Shown piece by piece: positions 17,757-25,631 of a DNA stretch of 48,157 nt. Origin of the DNA: Synergistaceae bacterium (lineage in GTDB: Bacteria > Synergistota > Synergistia > Synergistales > Aminobacteriaceae). The stretch lies in assembly GCA_017449135.1 (NCBI GenBank), contig JAFSKE010000020.1:1-48157 (forward strand), in the 5' to 3' direction. How positions within the stretch are numbered: position 1 is the stretch's first letter; every line of letters begins with the position of its first letter. Position numbers and translations under genes: made by a program. The notes under the pieces were generated by a model that saw nothing but the letters and a program-made list of their open reading frames with translations, was not told the origin of the DNA and searched no databases.

Positions 17757-18701
17757 TTATGTTGTCGCTCCTCCACAGCTTGAACCGCTTCCGGCAGTAC
17801 ATGCGTAACAATGATTGCCGAATTTAATTTTTCGTGAATGAATTTCTTTTAATTCTCTAATGTCCTGAACACCGTTTATCATCAAGTTCAAAGGCTGATT
17901 AAAATCGCAGTCGTATAATTTTCCGTCCCAGCTTACCGATAATTGAAATCTGCACATCATTCCTTTCAGTGCATCAGGGTTAAAAGCATCGTAAAGCCGT
18001 TTCATGTATCTTTCATAATTATTCGTGCGTTTGAGAAATTCCTTAAAACGTCCGATCGGATTATTTGTAATTGCGAATAAATGTGTAAATTCAATTCCAT
18101 AATCTGCCCTCAAACGTTTTTTATATTCCTGTTCGAGTTCATTCTGGCTCGGAGAGAGAAACGCACCTCCCGGATTATATACTAAATTCAACGATAATTC
18201 TTCATTAATTCCGTAGCCGATAGAATTTAATTTTTTCAACATTGATATTACGGCTCTAAATGTCCCTTTCCCCCTCTGTCGATCGCAGTCATTTTCAGTG
18301 TAATATGGCAATGAAGCTATAATTTCAACTTTTCTGTCCTTCAAAAAATCCGGAATATCTTTATAATTTTCTTCAGTCATAATTACAAGATTACTCCTGA
18401 CCATAATATTTGAACAGATTTTTGAAGCCTCATCGACAAACCACCTGAAATTAGGATTCATTTCAGGAGAACCGCCGGTAATATCAAGTGTCTTAAAATT
18501 CGGGAGTATCCTCAAAATTTGTTGCATTGTATCACGAGTCATAATCTCCGTGCTGTTTGGATTTGCTCCGACATGGCAGTGTTTACAGGCTAAATTACAA
18601 AGTTTTCCTACATTGACCTGAAGGACTTTCAAATTTTCCTCAGTCATTTTTAATGCAGGATTTTTTATCATATTTTCAAACGGTTCAATCATATCGATCA
18701 T
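17757..18701 (-). CDS. arsS: ArsS-like radical SAM protein with C-terminal Cys-rich selenodomain
   Basis: The 314-residue enzyme carries the radical SAM cluster motif C-x3-C-x2-C at Cys35, Cys39 and Cys42 (KLCNLACKHCH), then DITGGSPEMNPNF. It ends in HCYACTAGSGSSCGG (Cys298, 301 and 309). This pairing of rSAM and short C-terminal domain defines TIGR04167. It is called ArsS where it is thought to build arsenosugars, though many carriers have no arsenic genes nearby, as here. In many members one C-terminal position is selenocysteine; here the codon at 309 is an ordinary TGT. The C-terminal cysteines probably bind another cluster or act in redox. It overlaps the AhpD-like gene by 4 bases (ATGA), so the two are tightly coupled. 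Confidence 0.85.
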   Translation of the reverse strand: MIDMIEPFENMIKNPALKMTEENLKVLQVNVGKLCNLACKHCHVGANPNSTEIMTRDTMQQILRILPNFKTLDITGGSPEMNPNFRWFVDEASKICSNIMVRSNLVIMTEENYKDIPDFLKDRKVEIIASLPYYTENDCDRQRGKGTFRAVISMLKKLNSIGYGINEELSLNLVYNPGGAFLSPSQNELEQEYKKRLRADYGIEFTHLFAITNNPIGRFKEFLKRTNNYERYMKRLYDAFNPDALKGMMCRFQLSVSWDGKLYDCDFNQPLNLMINGVQDIRELKEIHSRKIKFGNHCYACTAGSGSSCGGATT

Positions 18702-19030
18702 ATCGATAAATCCTTGACAATATTTTTCATTTGTACTCCATGAACAAGCGATGCTCCGCCTCTTAATGCACAGGCAACGTGAACGGCTTCTGTCATTTGT
18801 TCTTCGTTTACGCCATTTTCAAGACAGCTTTGAGTATATGCTTCAATACAGTAAGGGCACTGTACAGCATGAGCAACAGCAAGAGCGATTAATGCCTTTT
18901 CCCGTTTAGTTAATGCACCAGCTTCAAAAACTGAACTATAATAGGCCATGAATTTTTCCCATAGTTCAGGGGCAAATTCTCCTATCGTTGAAAATTTTTC
19001 TAAATCATCGGGATTATAATACGTTTTCAT
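18698..19030 (-). CDS. AhpD/carboxymuconolactone-decarboxylase-like protein associated with ArsS
   Basis: The 110-residue all-helical protein has the CMD fold with the redox pair CPYC at Cys58 and Cys61 in the AVQCPYCIEAYTQ motif, followed by EAVHVACALRGGASLVHG. Proteins of this size next to TIGR04167 radical SAM genes are known as arsenosugar-biosynthesis-associated peroxidase-like proteins. The CxxC suggests thiol peroxidase or disulfide chemistry. E. coli YnjA, encoded near ydjXYZ, is of the same superfamily, which fits the genes upstream. The start follows an AAGGAG site within a T-rich stretch on the opposite strand. Confidence 0.86.
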   Translation of the reverse strand: MKTYYNPDDLEKFSTIGEFAPELWEKFMAYYSSVFEAGALTKREKALIALAVAHAVQCPYCIEAYTQSCLENGVNEEQMTEAVHVACALRGGASLVHGVQMKNIVKDLSI

Positions 19031-19036
19031 TTTTTT

Positions 19037-19819
19037 TTATTCTCCTTTATTTAATCTTCTTGCTAATAAAAATCTGTTTACAATGTCTGAATTTGTCATT
19101 GATATTTCACCATCTCCAAAAATAAGATCAAGAATATGAATGCTTTTGTGGGTTCCGTCAATAGACATAGCAGAACGGCACGAAGCACAATAAGATATTA
19201 TAACGTTGCATGGAGATTTTTCCGCTCTTTTTCGTTTATATTCGTCTGAATTTCCGGTAACTATTGCTTGGATTCCTCCGCAGCATTTTTTCTGTTTTCC
19301 TGGAAATTCCCTGACATTAACTCCGAGATACTTCAAAATTTCGCGAATGCTTGTAATAATTTCAGGAGTACTCGAACAAGAATCCTGCACAGATGCCTCA
19401 AGAAAGTTAAATTTTCCTCTAAGTTCATCAGGCAGACCTTTTTCGAGCATTAAAGGCCAAAGCGATAAAATATTTCTTTTTTTGTCGTATTCTTTTAGGA
19501 TTTTATAGCAGTTCTGGCAGGCTGTTATTACAGTTTCTGCGTTTATTTTGTCAAGTTCGCTTTTAATTCCCTCAATTCTGCTCTGAAATGTTTTTGTTTC
19601 TCCCATAAGTTTTAATGGTTTTGCACAGCACCCCGTTAATATTCCGCATTTTAGATAATCACGAACTTTGAAAACATAATCAGGATTATAGCCTGAAAGA
19701 CTACAGCCCGGAAAAAATACGATATTTGATTTACCGCCGGAACTTCTGAAAAGTTTTGTTGATGCTAAGAATTTATCTATTTTTATTCCTGACTGAAGTA
19801 AAAATTTTCTTACATTCAT
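19037..19819 (-). CDS. CCG-domain iron-sulfur protein, heterodisulfide-reductase-B-like
   Basis: The 260-residue protein resembles the cysteine-rich CCG domains of HdrB, GlpC and LutA. It has FFPGCSLSGYNPDYV near residue 35, LTGCCAKPL near 62, ITACQNCYK near 98, KKCCGG near 178 and IISYCASCRSAM near 207. These CX-CCG sets bind a noncubane [4Fe-4S] or similar cluster and act on thiols or disulfides or pass electrons. There is no membrane segment. It sits between a small membrane protein (4-base overlap with it) and the AhpD-like gene, so a redox step in the same pathway is likely. It is a single-subunit form without an HdrC-like partner here. Confidence 0.8.
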   Translation of the reverse strand: MNVRKFLLQSGIKIDKFLASTKLFRSSGGKSNIVFFPGCSLSGYNPDYVFKVRDYLKCGILTGCCAKPLKLMGETKTFQSRIEGIKSELDKINAETVITACQNCYKILKEYDKKRNILSLWPLMLEKGLPDELRGKFNFLEASVQDSCSSTPEIITSIREILKYLGVNVREFPGKQKKCCGGIQAIVTGNSDEYKRKRAEKSPCNVIISYCASCRSAMSIDGTHKSIHILDLIFGDGEISMTNSDIVNRFLLARRLNKGE

Positions 19820-20193
19820 TTTTTACGTGTAAAAAAGACTGCTGAAAGTCCCGCAAAAGTTATTGCAATCATCGCATAATTAATATAAGCGAACGGAATA
19901 TTATTCTGCATAATTCCATCACGGATTATTGAAGCAGGAATTATTTTTAATCTATCAATCCCCAGAATAAAATATATTCCCATATATGATGCTATAAAGC
20001 TGAAAACTGCGAATGAAAATGTTCCGCAGATTTTTCGCAAGTTCCTGTTAAATACTTGAATAATGAAAAGAAAGAAAACCAGCGTAAAGAATACACAGCC
20101 GATATTTATACGCATTTCAAGCCATGTATTCTGAAATAATAATACGCTGATTAACATGCTGAACATCAAAGAATTATAAAGACAAGCGAGCAT
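19816..20193 (-). CDS. Small four-helix membrane protein, unknown
   Basis: I do not recognise this 125-residue protein. It is strongly hydrophobic, with about four membrane segments (near residues 5-22, 30-48, 58-80 and 100-120) and a basic C-terminus (FFTRKK). It overlaps the CCG protein gene by 4 bases and the YdjY-like gene by one base, so it belongs to the operon. It may anchor or receive electrons from the neighbouring iron-sulfur proteins, but nothing in the sequence shows a cofactor site. Confidence 0.7.
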   Translation of the reverse strand: MLACLYNSLMFSMLISVLLFQNTWLEMRINIGCVFFTLVFFLFIIQVFNRNLRKICGTFSFAVFSFIASYMGIYFILGIDRLKIIPASIIRDGIMQNNIPFAYINYAMIAITFAGLSAVFFTRKK

Positions 20194-20831
20194 TATTTCA
20201 CTAATCTTACAATGACATTAACCCTTGTTCCGTCAGGCGGAAGAACTTTAGAATTGCCGTGAAAACTGACTTCCCGATTATTTAACGCTCCTGTGGGCCA
20301 TGCTGCGTTGGTGCTGATGCCTGCAGAGCATGAATCAAGGCATATAAAGCAGCCGGGACGTGAACGTTTAGCAAATTCAAAATTACCGCTGAATCTGAGA
20401 TCTATGGGTCTTACTTTGCCTCCGTTTGCGACTTCACTTACAACGACATCATCAAGAGGAATCTCGCCGTTTGAGCCCTCCCACGTTACAAATGCCGAAA
20501 GTTTATCGCCTTCGGTTGATTTTCCTTCTGCACTTGACTTAGCTTTCATATCTTCAGCTTTAATATTGTCGCCCGGTATTGCTCCGAGTTCTGCTAAAGC
20601 ATTGTAATAATCAATCTCGCTGACAAGAGCACGCATTATTGATTTTGGGCCGTTTCCTCCCTTGTAATAAGAGAGAGCATGTTTTGTAGGAGTTACAAAA
20701 TATTTCCCGTTGACTTCGGCAGGGATTATGATTTCTCCCTTTTCTTTGTTGACAATGAGCGAAAGTTCCTCAGCGTATGCCGTTGAAACAAGAACAAATA
20801 CAAGTGCTGCGAATAATAATAATTTTTTCAT
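20193..20831 (-). CDS. ydjY: YdjY-domain protein, exported
   Basis: The 212-residue protein starts with a signal peptide (MKKLLLFAALVFVLVSTAYA). It continues with the YdjY domain: an SLIVNKEKGEI beta strand, ALSYYKGGNG, then FVTWEGSNG, RPIDLRFSGNFE and GCFICLDSCSAGISTNAAW. The cysteine set GCFICLDSC (three Cys) is the likely redox or metal site in the second half. In E. coli, ydjY lies between two TVP38-family genes, ydjX and ydjZ. The same three families are neighbours here, with both TVP38 genes upstream. The function of YdjY is not established; co-occurrence of this operon with selenium genes is family knowledge. It would act outside the cytoplasmic membrane. Confidence 0.82.
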   Translation of the reverse strand: MKKLLLFAALVFVLVSTAYAEELSLIVNKEKGEIIIPAEVNGKYFVTPTKHALSYYKGGNGPKSIMRALVSEIDYYNALAELGAIPGDNIKAEDMKAKSSAEGKSTEGDKLSAFVTWEGSNGEIPLDDVVVSEVANGGKVRPIDLRFSGNFEFAKRSRPGCFICLDSCSAGISTNAAWPTGALNNREVSFHGNSKVLPPDGTRVNVIVRLVK

Positions 20832-20840
20832 GGTATAAAT

Positions 20841-21503
20841 TTACCTCATTATGAATTTTTTACGCAAAATTATTCCCAAAGTTGTTACGCTTAACGCAAG
20901 TATTAAAGCTGAAAAAAGGTACAAATTTCTGTTTTCTGAATTTCCAATTCCTGCAGCTCCAAGAGTAAAAGCAGCGGATCCCGGAGTTATGAACAAAAAC
21001 GTATAAAATGTGTAGGGCAGAAGTTTTATATCTGTAAGACCATACGCAAAATTTTGAAGATTATACGGGAACAAAGGAACTAATCTTGTTATCATCAAGA
21101 GAAAAACACCGCTGTGTTGAACGTCATCAAACAAAAATTTTTTAAGCATTGAATTTTTCTCAAGCATAGGTCTTAAAGAATCACGAAGAAAATAACGTCC
21201 TAAAAGAAACGCAAGTACGGCACCAAGAGTTGCAGCTATAACACAAAGTACAGTTCCCTTAAACGGTTCAAATAATAATCCGGCAATAACGGCAAAGGCT
21301 GCTCCTGGCAAAGCAAGCAGAACGCAGCACAAAGCTGTAATAAAAACATATACCGCCATAGATGAAACAGGATTCTTATTTACAAATTCCCTAAATTCAG
21401 GAACAGCATTCATAAATCTTTCCGACATATTATATTTATGATTCAGTATCAGGATAACTGCTAAAGATGAAAAAAATATAAATGGCTTTATAAAGCGTTT
21501 CAA
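20841..21503 (-). CDS. TVP38/TMEM64-family membrane protein (YdjZ/YdjX-like), second of pair
   Basis: The 220-residue integral membrane protein has the SNARE-associated/DedA-like core of TVP38 proteins. Features are LPGAAFAVIAGLLF-x-P, a GAVLAFLLGRY re-entrant helix, then ITRLVPLFPYNLQNFAYGLTDI and PGSAAFTLGAAGIG. About five to six membrane segments are visible. It follows its paralogue with a 4-base overlap (ATGA), and both precede the YdjY-like gene. Transport or lipid-flipping roles are proposed for the wider DedA/TVP38 group. What this pair moves is unknown, but the operon context suggests uptake or export tied to the ArsS and YdjY steps. Confidence 0.84.
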   Translation of the reverse strand: MKRFIKPFIFFSSLAVILILNHKYNMSERFMNAVPEFREFVNKNPVSSMAVYVFITALCCVLLALPGAAFAVIAGLLFEPFKGTVLCVIAATLGAVLAFLLGRYFLRDSLRPMLEKNSMLKKFLFDDVQHSGVFLLMITRLVPLFPYNLQNFAYGLTDIKLLPYTFYTFLFITPGSAAFTLGAAGIGNSENRNLYLFSALILALSVTTLGIILRKKFIMR

Positions 21504-22219
21504 TTTTTATTTTTCTCCCGATACATTTTTCTTAACAGAACGATTAAAGCTGACAATGCAAACAAAATCAGCAGCCCCGTCATTAACATCTGAGCTCCTC
21601 CGGTCAGCATTCCTCCGACATATGAATATACAATAGTCGCAGGCAACTGTCCTATTCCTGTAGCAATGAAAAACGGCAGAAATTTCATTGAAGTTAATCC
21701 TGCTGCATAACTCACTAAATCAAATGATATAAAAGGCAGTAAACGTGCTATTAATATGCTGTTAGTTCCATAACGTTCAAAAAATTTGTCTATGGACTGC
21801 AAACCGGCTTTGCTCGTGAGATATTCAGCGGTTTCTCTTCCTAATACCCGTGCTATGCAGAAACATATTGCTGCTCCGGCCATTGCACTTGTCCATGATA
21901 AAATTGAACCTCTCCACCAGCCAAAAAGATTTGCATTTGCAAGAGTTATTATAAAAGCTGGTAAAGGTGCTGCAACTGATTGAAATATCATTAGGAAAAA
22001 AGATACTGCCGCCGCATATGTTCCATAAGTCGAAACAAAATCACGCATTGCCTTAAAATCTCCTGAAGCAAAAGCTGAAAATGTTAAGTCCATAAAATTT
22101 CTGTACGGAGTAAAAAAGAAATATGCAGCTATTGCGAAAACGAAAGCACCGAGAATTATAATTTTTCCTGAATTTAGTTTCATATCAAAAATTAATGCCC
22201 CGTCATAAAGACAGAGCAT
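21500..22219 (-). CDS. TVP38/TMEM64-family membrane protein, first of pair
   Basis: The 239-residue protein is a paralogue of the next gene, with QSVAAPLPAFIITLANANLFG, a GAAICFCIARVLGRE helix and the ARLLPFISFDLVSYAAGLTSMKFLPF core of TVP38 proteins. It has about six membrane segments. Two starts are possible. ATG at 22219 gives an extra dozen residues without a clear ribosome binding site. ATG at 22183 (MKLNSGK) gives a more usual N-terminus, though its GGGG site is rather far. It begins 10 bases after the transglutaminase-like gene. The paired arrangement resembles ydjX and ydjZ around E. coli ydjY. Confidence 0.82.
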   Translation of the reverse strand: MLCLYDGALIFDMKLNSGKIIILGAFVFAIAAYFFFTPYRNFMDLTFSAFASGDFKAMRDFVSTYGTYAAAVSFFLMIFQSVAAPLPAFIITLANANLFGWWRGSILSWTSAMAGAAICFCIARVLGRETAEYLTSKAGLQSIDKFFERYGTNSILIARLLPFISFDLVSYAAGLTSMKFLPFFIATGIGQLPATIVYSYVGGMLTGGAQMLMTGLLILFALSALIVLLRKMYREKNKN

Positions 22220-22229
22220 ATTACACGTC

Positions 22230-23249
22230 TTAGAACAAATCCAATTTTACTTTGAACGCAAAAGTTTTCGGGCTGAACCAGTCAACAACTTTACCGTCTA
22301 TTTCAGCATACGGATACATGAAATAGGTTAAAGGTGTTTCTTCTGTTGCGTCGCTGAGAACCGTTTCACGAGTATCACGGTTTAGAGCTATACGAAGCAG
22401 ATCATCGCCTGCCCAGAAGAATCTTGACCATTTTACAGCGTCATTAACGTTTTCAATATTCTCGTTGAGCATTTTTTTGCGGACATCAGCAGGATCTGCC
22501 ATTACCCAGCCTGTTCCGGGAAGATAAAATTCTGTCCAGCAGTGATAATTTCCGGTAATTTCTCCTGATTTTGCGGGATCGACTCTGAGACCGTACACGT
22601 CACGTGCAGGGATTCCCGATGCTCTTGCAAGTGCAACGAAAACTGAGCTGATGTCAGCACATTTACCGCCGCCGTCTTTTTCAGAGATCGTACGAATCGG
22701 AAGTCCGAGTCCGCAGCCTTCTTTTACGCTCTCATCACGATAAGTATTTTCAAGAACCCAGCGATAAATTCCCCGTGCTTTTTCAAGAACTGTAGGCATG
22801 TTGATAAATTCCATGCTTGCTTCTGCGCAAAATCCCTGATCGATAGGAAGTGAAGGAGTAGCTTCAAGATATTTCAGGACTTCGGGCGGAAATGCGTCAT
22901 TAGTTTCTTTCAGCTCGGTTTTCTTTGAGTAATGAGAATCAAGATAAAAGCTCATCGTCAATTTAGGAGCTTTTTTGAGTTTTCTCCACGTTGCATGAAG
23001 ATAAACCGCACCGCTTTTCGGATCGTTTTCAACCCCTATTTTGGCACCGCTTGACTTGATGCTTACATCGGTAATTGTTTGATTTGCGTCTGAAAGAGGA
23101 TAAGGAAGCCAAAGTTCAGCTTTTTCAGCTTTTTCAGCATCTTTCAGTTCAACTTCAAAAGTTACCTTGCCTTTGTACTCAGCGAATGAGACAGCCGAAA
23201 ACGAAAACATTACTGCAACAACGATAAGTACACCTAAAAATCTACGCAT
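22230..23249 (-). CDS. Exported transglutaminase-like cysteine protein
   Basis: The 339-residue protein starts with a signal peptide (MRRFLGVLIVV, cleaved after FAE or SFA). An N-terminal beta domain is followed by a transglutaminase-like core with the expected triad: Cys in GGGKCADISSVFVALARASGIPAR, His in GNYHCWTEFYLPGTGW and Asp in MADPADV. The fold is that of protease- or amidase-type transglutaminase-like proteins, not calcium-dependent crosslinkers. It is the first gene of the ten-gene minus-strand operon, with a good AAAGGAG site 9 bases before the ATG. What it cleaves or joins is unknown. As an extracytoplasmic hydrolase it could release the substrate for the membrane proteins downstream, which is inference. 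Confidence 0.85.
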   Translation of the reverse strand: MRRFLGVLIVVAVMFSFSAVSFAEYKGKVTFEVELKDAEKAEKAELWLPYPLSDANQTITDVSIKSSGAKIGVENDPKSGAVYLHATWRKLKKAPKLTMSFYLDSHYSKKTELKETNDAFPPEVLKYLEATPSLPIDQGFCAEASMEFINMPTVLEKARGIYRWVLENTYRDESVKEGCGLGLPIRTISEKDGGGKCADISSVFVALARASGIPARDVYGLRVDPAKSGEITGNYHCWTEFYLPGTGWVMADPADVRKKMLNENIENVNDAVKWSRFFWAGDDLLRIALNRDTRETVLSDATEETPLTYFMYPYAEIDGKVVDWFSPKTFAFKVKLDLF

Positions 23250-23369
23250 AAAGAATCACTCCTTTATAAAATTATCTGGTTTCGACGTGAACTACTCTAA
23301 CGCTCGAAGGCAGATTATTTTTTTATTTTAACACGCCATTCATGAAAGGGGGGATAATTATTTTCGTTA

Positions 23370-23397
23370 TTGAAATTTCTTCGCCGTGTTGTATTAT
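23370..23397 (+). promoter_or_regulatory. Plus-strand promoter before the leader RNA and ABC transporter operon
   Basis: TTGAAA at 23370-23375, a 16-base spacer and TATTAT at 23392-23397. Predicted start is near 23404, which gives a leader of about 280 bases before the first gene at 23684. Confidence 0.55.
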
Positions 23398-23433
23398 TTA
23401 CAAATAAAATTTTAATAGGAGGGTAAATATTAA

Positions 23434-23515
23434 TTGTTAGCACATACGTTTTTCACGTGAGCTTCTAAAAAGGTGCATGGACTGCATTTTTTCAGGGGAT
23501 ATTGTGTGCTGGCGA
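23434..23515 (+). ncRNA. Candidate structured leader RNA upstream of the ABC/double-cubane operon
   Basis: Bases 23434-23446 pair with 23503-23515 over 13 continuous pairs, four of them G-U. The wobbles mean the fold works for the plus-strand RNA but not the minus strand. Inside are a short hairpin (TACGT/ACGTG, 23445-23459, competing slightly with the closing stem) and a 10-pair hairpin (23468-23477 with 23483-23492, loop TGGAC). The layout of closing stem, two arms and a G-rich joining strand (CAGGGGAT) is like a three-way-junction regulatory RNA. I do not recognise a known riboswitch class. An alternative reading is a tiny ORF: AGGAGGG at 23417-23423 precedes TTG 23434, and eight codons end in TGA at 23458. 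The rest of the 434-base gap (23250-23683) is AT-rich with no further hairpin seen. Confidence 0.45.
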
Positions 23516-23683
23516 AAAATATTTTATTTGTTCCTAAATTTTAATTAACTTCCTAAACATTAAAATAAATTCTTAAACTTATAATCTTAATCCCCGCGAA
23601 TAAAACTGCTTTCCTGTTTTGTTTTCCGTTGTATTTGTTTTTGTTGTAATCTTAAATTTTTGAAAGAGGTAGAGAGGTTAAAA

Positions 23684-24475
23684 ATGCCGGATTTTGAAAA
23701 CGGTATCAAAATTGTTAATTTATCCTTCATTTATCATGATGATAACATAATGATTTTGAAGGATATAAATGTCGAGATTAACTCAGGTGAATTTGTCTGC
23801 ATCTTGGGTCAGTCAGGCTGTGGAAAAAGTACCTTGCTGCGTTTGCTTGCCGGACTCGAAAAACCTGTTACGGGCGAAATCACTGTAAATTCAAAACCGA
23901 TTAAAGGTGCAAGTCTTGACAGAGGAGTCGTTTTTCAGGATTACGGATTGTTTCCTTGGCTTACGGCTGGGGAAAATATAAAACTCGCTCTCGAACAGAA
24001 ATTCAAAAATCGTCCTAAAAATGAATACAGGGAAAGAACTTTACGTGCTTTGAATCAGGTCGGACTTAATGAATCTGTCTACAACAAACTTCCGAAGGCT
24101 TTATCGGGCGGAATGAAACAGCGTTGTGCAATAGCTCAGGCATTTGCAATCGAACCTTCAATTTTGTTAATGGACGAACCTTTCGGGGCTCTTGATGCCG
24201 TAACCCGTGCAAGGCTTCAGGATATGTTAATTGAGTTGTGGAAAAATCAGAATCCCAAGAAAACAATAATTTTTGTTACTCATGATGTTGACGAAGCAAT
24301 TTTATTATCGAACAGAATTATAGTTTTGGGACAGTCGCCGAGCAGAATAATTCATGAATGTTATGTCCCTGATACTACACGTGAAAAACAGTTTGAGGAT
24401 TTAGAAATGCTTAAATTAAGAAACGAGCTTATACGTCAGATTAATAAAGATGTTGCCTCGCATACGATATTGTGA
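23684..24475 (+). CDS. ABC transporter ATPase (SsuB/TauB/NrtD type)
   Basis: The ATPase has a Walker A GQSGCGKST, Q-loop VFQDYGLFPWL, signature LSGGMKQR, Walker B ILLMDEPFGALDA and the switch His in FVTHDVDEA. This is the nitrate/taurine/sulfonate importer group. It would power the permease two genes on. I prefer ATG 23684 (MPDFENG), which has a GAGAGG site 7 bases upstream, over the TTG at 23660. It is the first gene of a long plus-strand operon running to 32609. Binding protein and permease follow in order, so the importer is complete. The substrate is not readable from an ATPase. Confidence 0.92.
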   Translation: MPDFENGIKIVNLSFIYHDDNIMILKDINVEINSGEFVCILGQSGCGKSTLLRLLAGLEKPVTGEITVNSKPIKGASLDRGVVFQDYGLFPWLTAGENIKLALEQKFKNRPKNEYRERTLRALNQVGLNESVYNKLPKALSGGMKQRCAIAQAFAIEPSILLMDEPFGALDAVTRARLQDMLIELWKNQNPKKTIIFVTHDVDEAILLSNRIIVLGQSPSRIIHECYVPDTTREKQFEDLEMLKLRNELIRQINKDVASHTIL

Positions 24476-24547
24476 TGTTTAACCGAAATTTTATTTTTAT
24501 TTTTTCGGACAAACATAAATTATTTTATTACTAAAGGAGTAATATTT

Positions 24548-25603
24548 ATGAAGAAGTTTTTATCAGCGTTATTTATTTTTGCGGTTGTTTTGAGCCTTTC
24601 CGGTTCAGTAATGGCTAAGGAAGTCCCCGAGACTCCCGTTGTCCGTTGGAACAGCGGTGCAAGCGGAAATGTTTTGCTCACGATAGCCGAGAAAAAAGGT
24701 TATTTTGAGGAAGTCGGAATCCAGCTTGTCGAAGTTCCCGCAACTGCCGTTATGTCCGCAATGGGTTTATTGTCAAGCGGAATGGTTGATGTAGTTTCAA
24801 ACGCAGGCACAAGCAATCCTTTACAGCAAATTGCAGCCGGTGTTGACATTACGATTTTCGGCGGCCACATGATGACCGGAGCAATGCCGATTATCGCAAA
24901 GAAAGGTGTAAAGTGGAACGGTGTTAAAGATTTAGTCGGCAAAAAATTTGCGTGCAATCCGAGTTATTTTGCTTTGACAGGTGCCGTAATGGACGCAGGT
25001 TATGAGAAACCTCTCGAAGCCCTCGAATGGATCGTTATCCCGAATTACAATGACGCTCTCGCAGCAGTTTTGAAGGGTGAAGTCGATTATGCTTTGCAGG
25101 GAACTGAACAGAATTACGCAATCAAAAACGTAAACAAAGATAATCTTGATATTATGTGCTACATGAGCGACATTATGCCCGCTTATTCATGCTGCAGAAT
25201 GGAAGCTAAGACAGAATTTATCAAGAACAATCCCATCACGATTAAATTAATTCTCAAAGCATTATTGAGAGCTCAAAGTTATTATGAATCTCACAAAGAC
25301 GAAGCTGTTGTCTGGCACGCTGAAAAAATCAGGGCTGAAAAGGAATTTGTCGAGGCTTATATGTTCGATGAACATTACAGAGTCAGTGCAGATCCTTTGT
25401 TGAAATCAATCGTCAGAGCATGGAAAATTCTTGATGCAACAGGATTTTTGAGCGAGACGGCAAAAGATATTAACATTCTTGATCATGTAAACACTGAAAT
25501 TTACGAACAGGCACTCAAAGAAGCTACGGAAGAATACGGCAAGGAAGCTCCCGAATTTTACGAGAAAATGGCGAAATTCTTTGAGGAAAACGACAGACTT
25601 TAA
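24548..25603 (+). CDS. ABC transporter solute-binding protein (SsuA/NMT1 type)
   Basis: The 351-residue protein has a signal peptide (MKKFLSALFIFAVVLSLSGSVMA) and the two-lobe fold of SsuA/TauA/NMT1-like binding proteins. Typical features are LLTIAEKKGYFEEVGIQLVEVP, LLSSGMVDVVSNAGTSNPLQQIAAGVDITIFGG, DLVGKKFACNP and LKGEVDYALQGTEQNYA. The signal peptide has no lipobox cysteine at the cleavage site, so it is likely a soluble periplasmic protein, in line with a two-membrane cell. An unusual CC pair occurs in MPAYSCCRME. It sits between the ATPase and permease genes. The ligand is unknown; sulfonates, nitrate-like anions or pyrimidines are all bound by relatives. The downstream redox genes point to something that is then reduced. 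Confidence 0.88.
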   Translation: MKKFLSALFIFAVVLSLSGSVMAKEVPETPVVRWNSGASGNVLLTIAEKKGYFEEVGIQLVEVPATAVMSAMGLLSSGMVDVVSNAGTSNPLQQIAAGVDITIFGGHMMTGAMPIIAKKGVKWNGVKDLVGKKFACNPSYFALTGAVMDAGYEKPLEALEWIVIPNYNDALAAVLKGEVDYALQGTEQNYAIKNVNKDNLDIMCYMSDIMPAYSCCRMEAKTEFIKNNPITIKLILKALLRAQSYYESHKDEAVVWHAEKIRAEKEFVEAYMFDEHYRVSADPLLKSIVRAWKILDATGFLSETAKDINILDHVNTEIYEQALKEATEEYGKEAPEFYEKMAKFFEENDRL

Positions 25604-25631
25604 TCAATAAAAATTTGACGGAAAAATCATC

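Noticed and set aside
23434-23515. tRNA-Sec or another tRNA in the leader region
   Set aside because: No T-loop (GGTTC-like) or acceptor arm with CCA-compatible geometry; the fold has only two inner arms.
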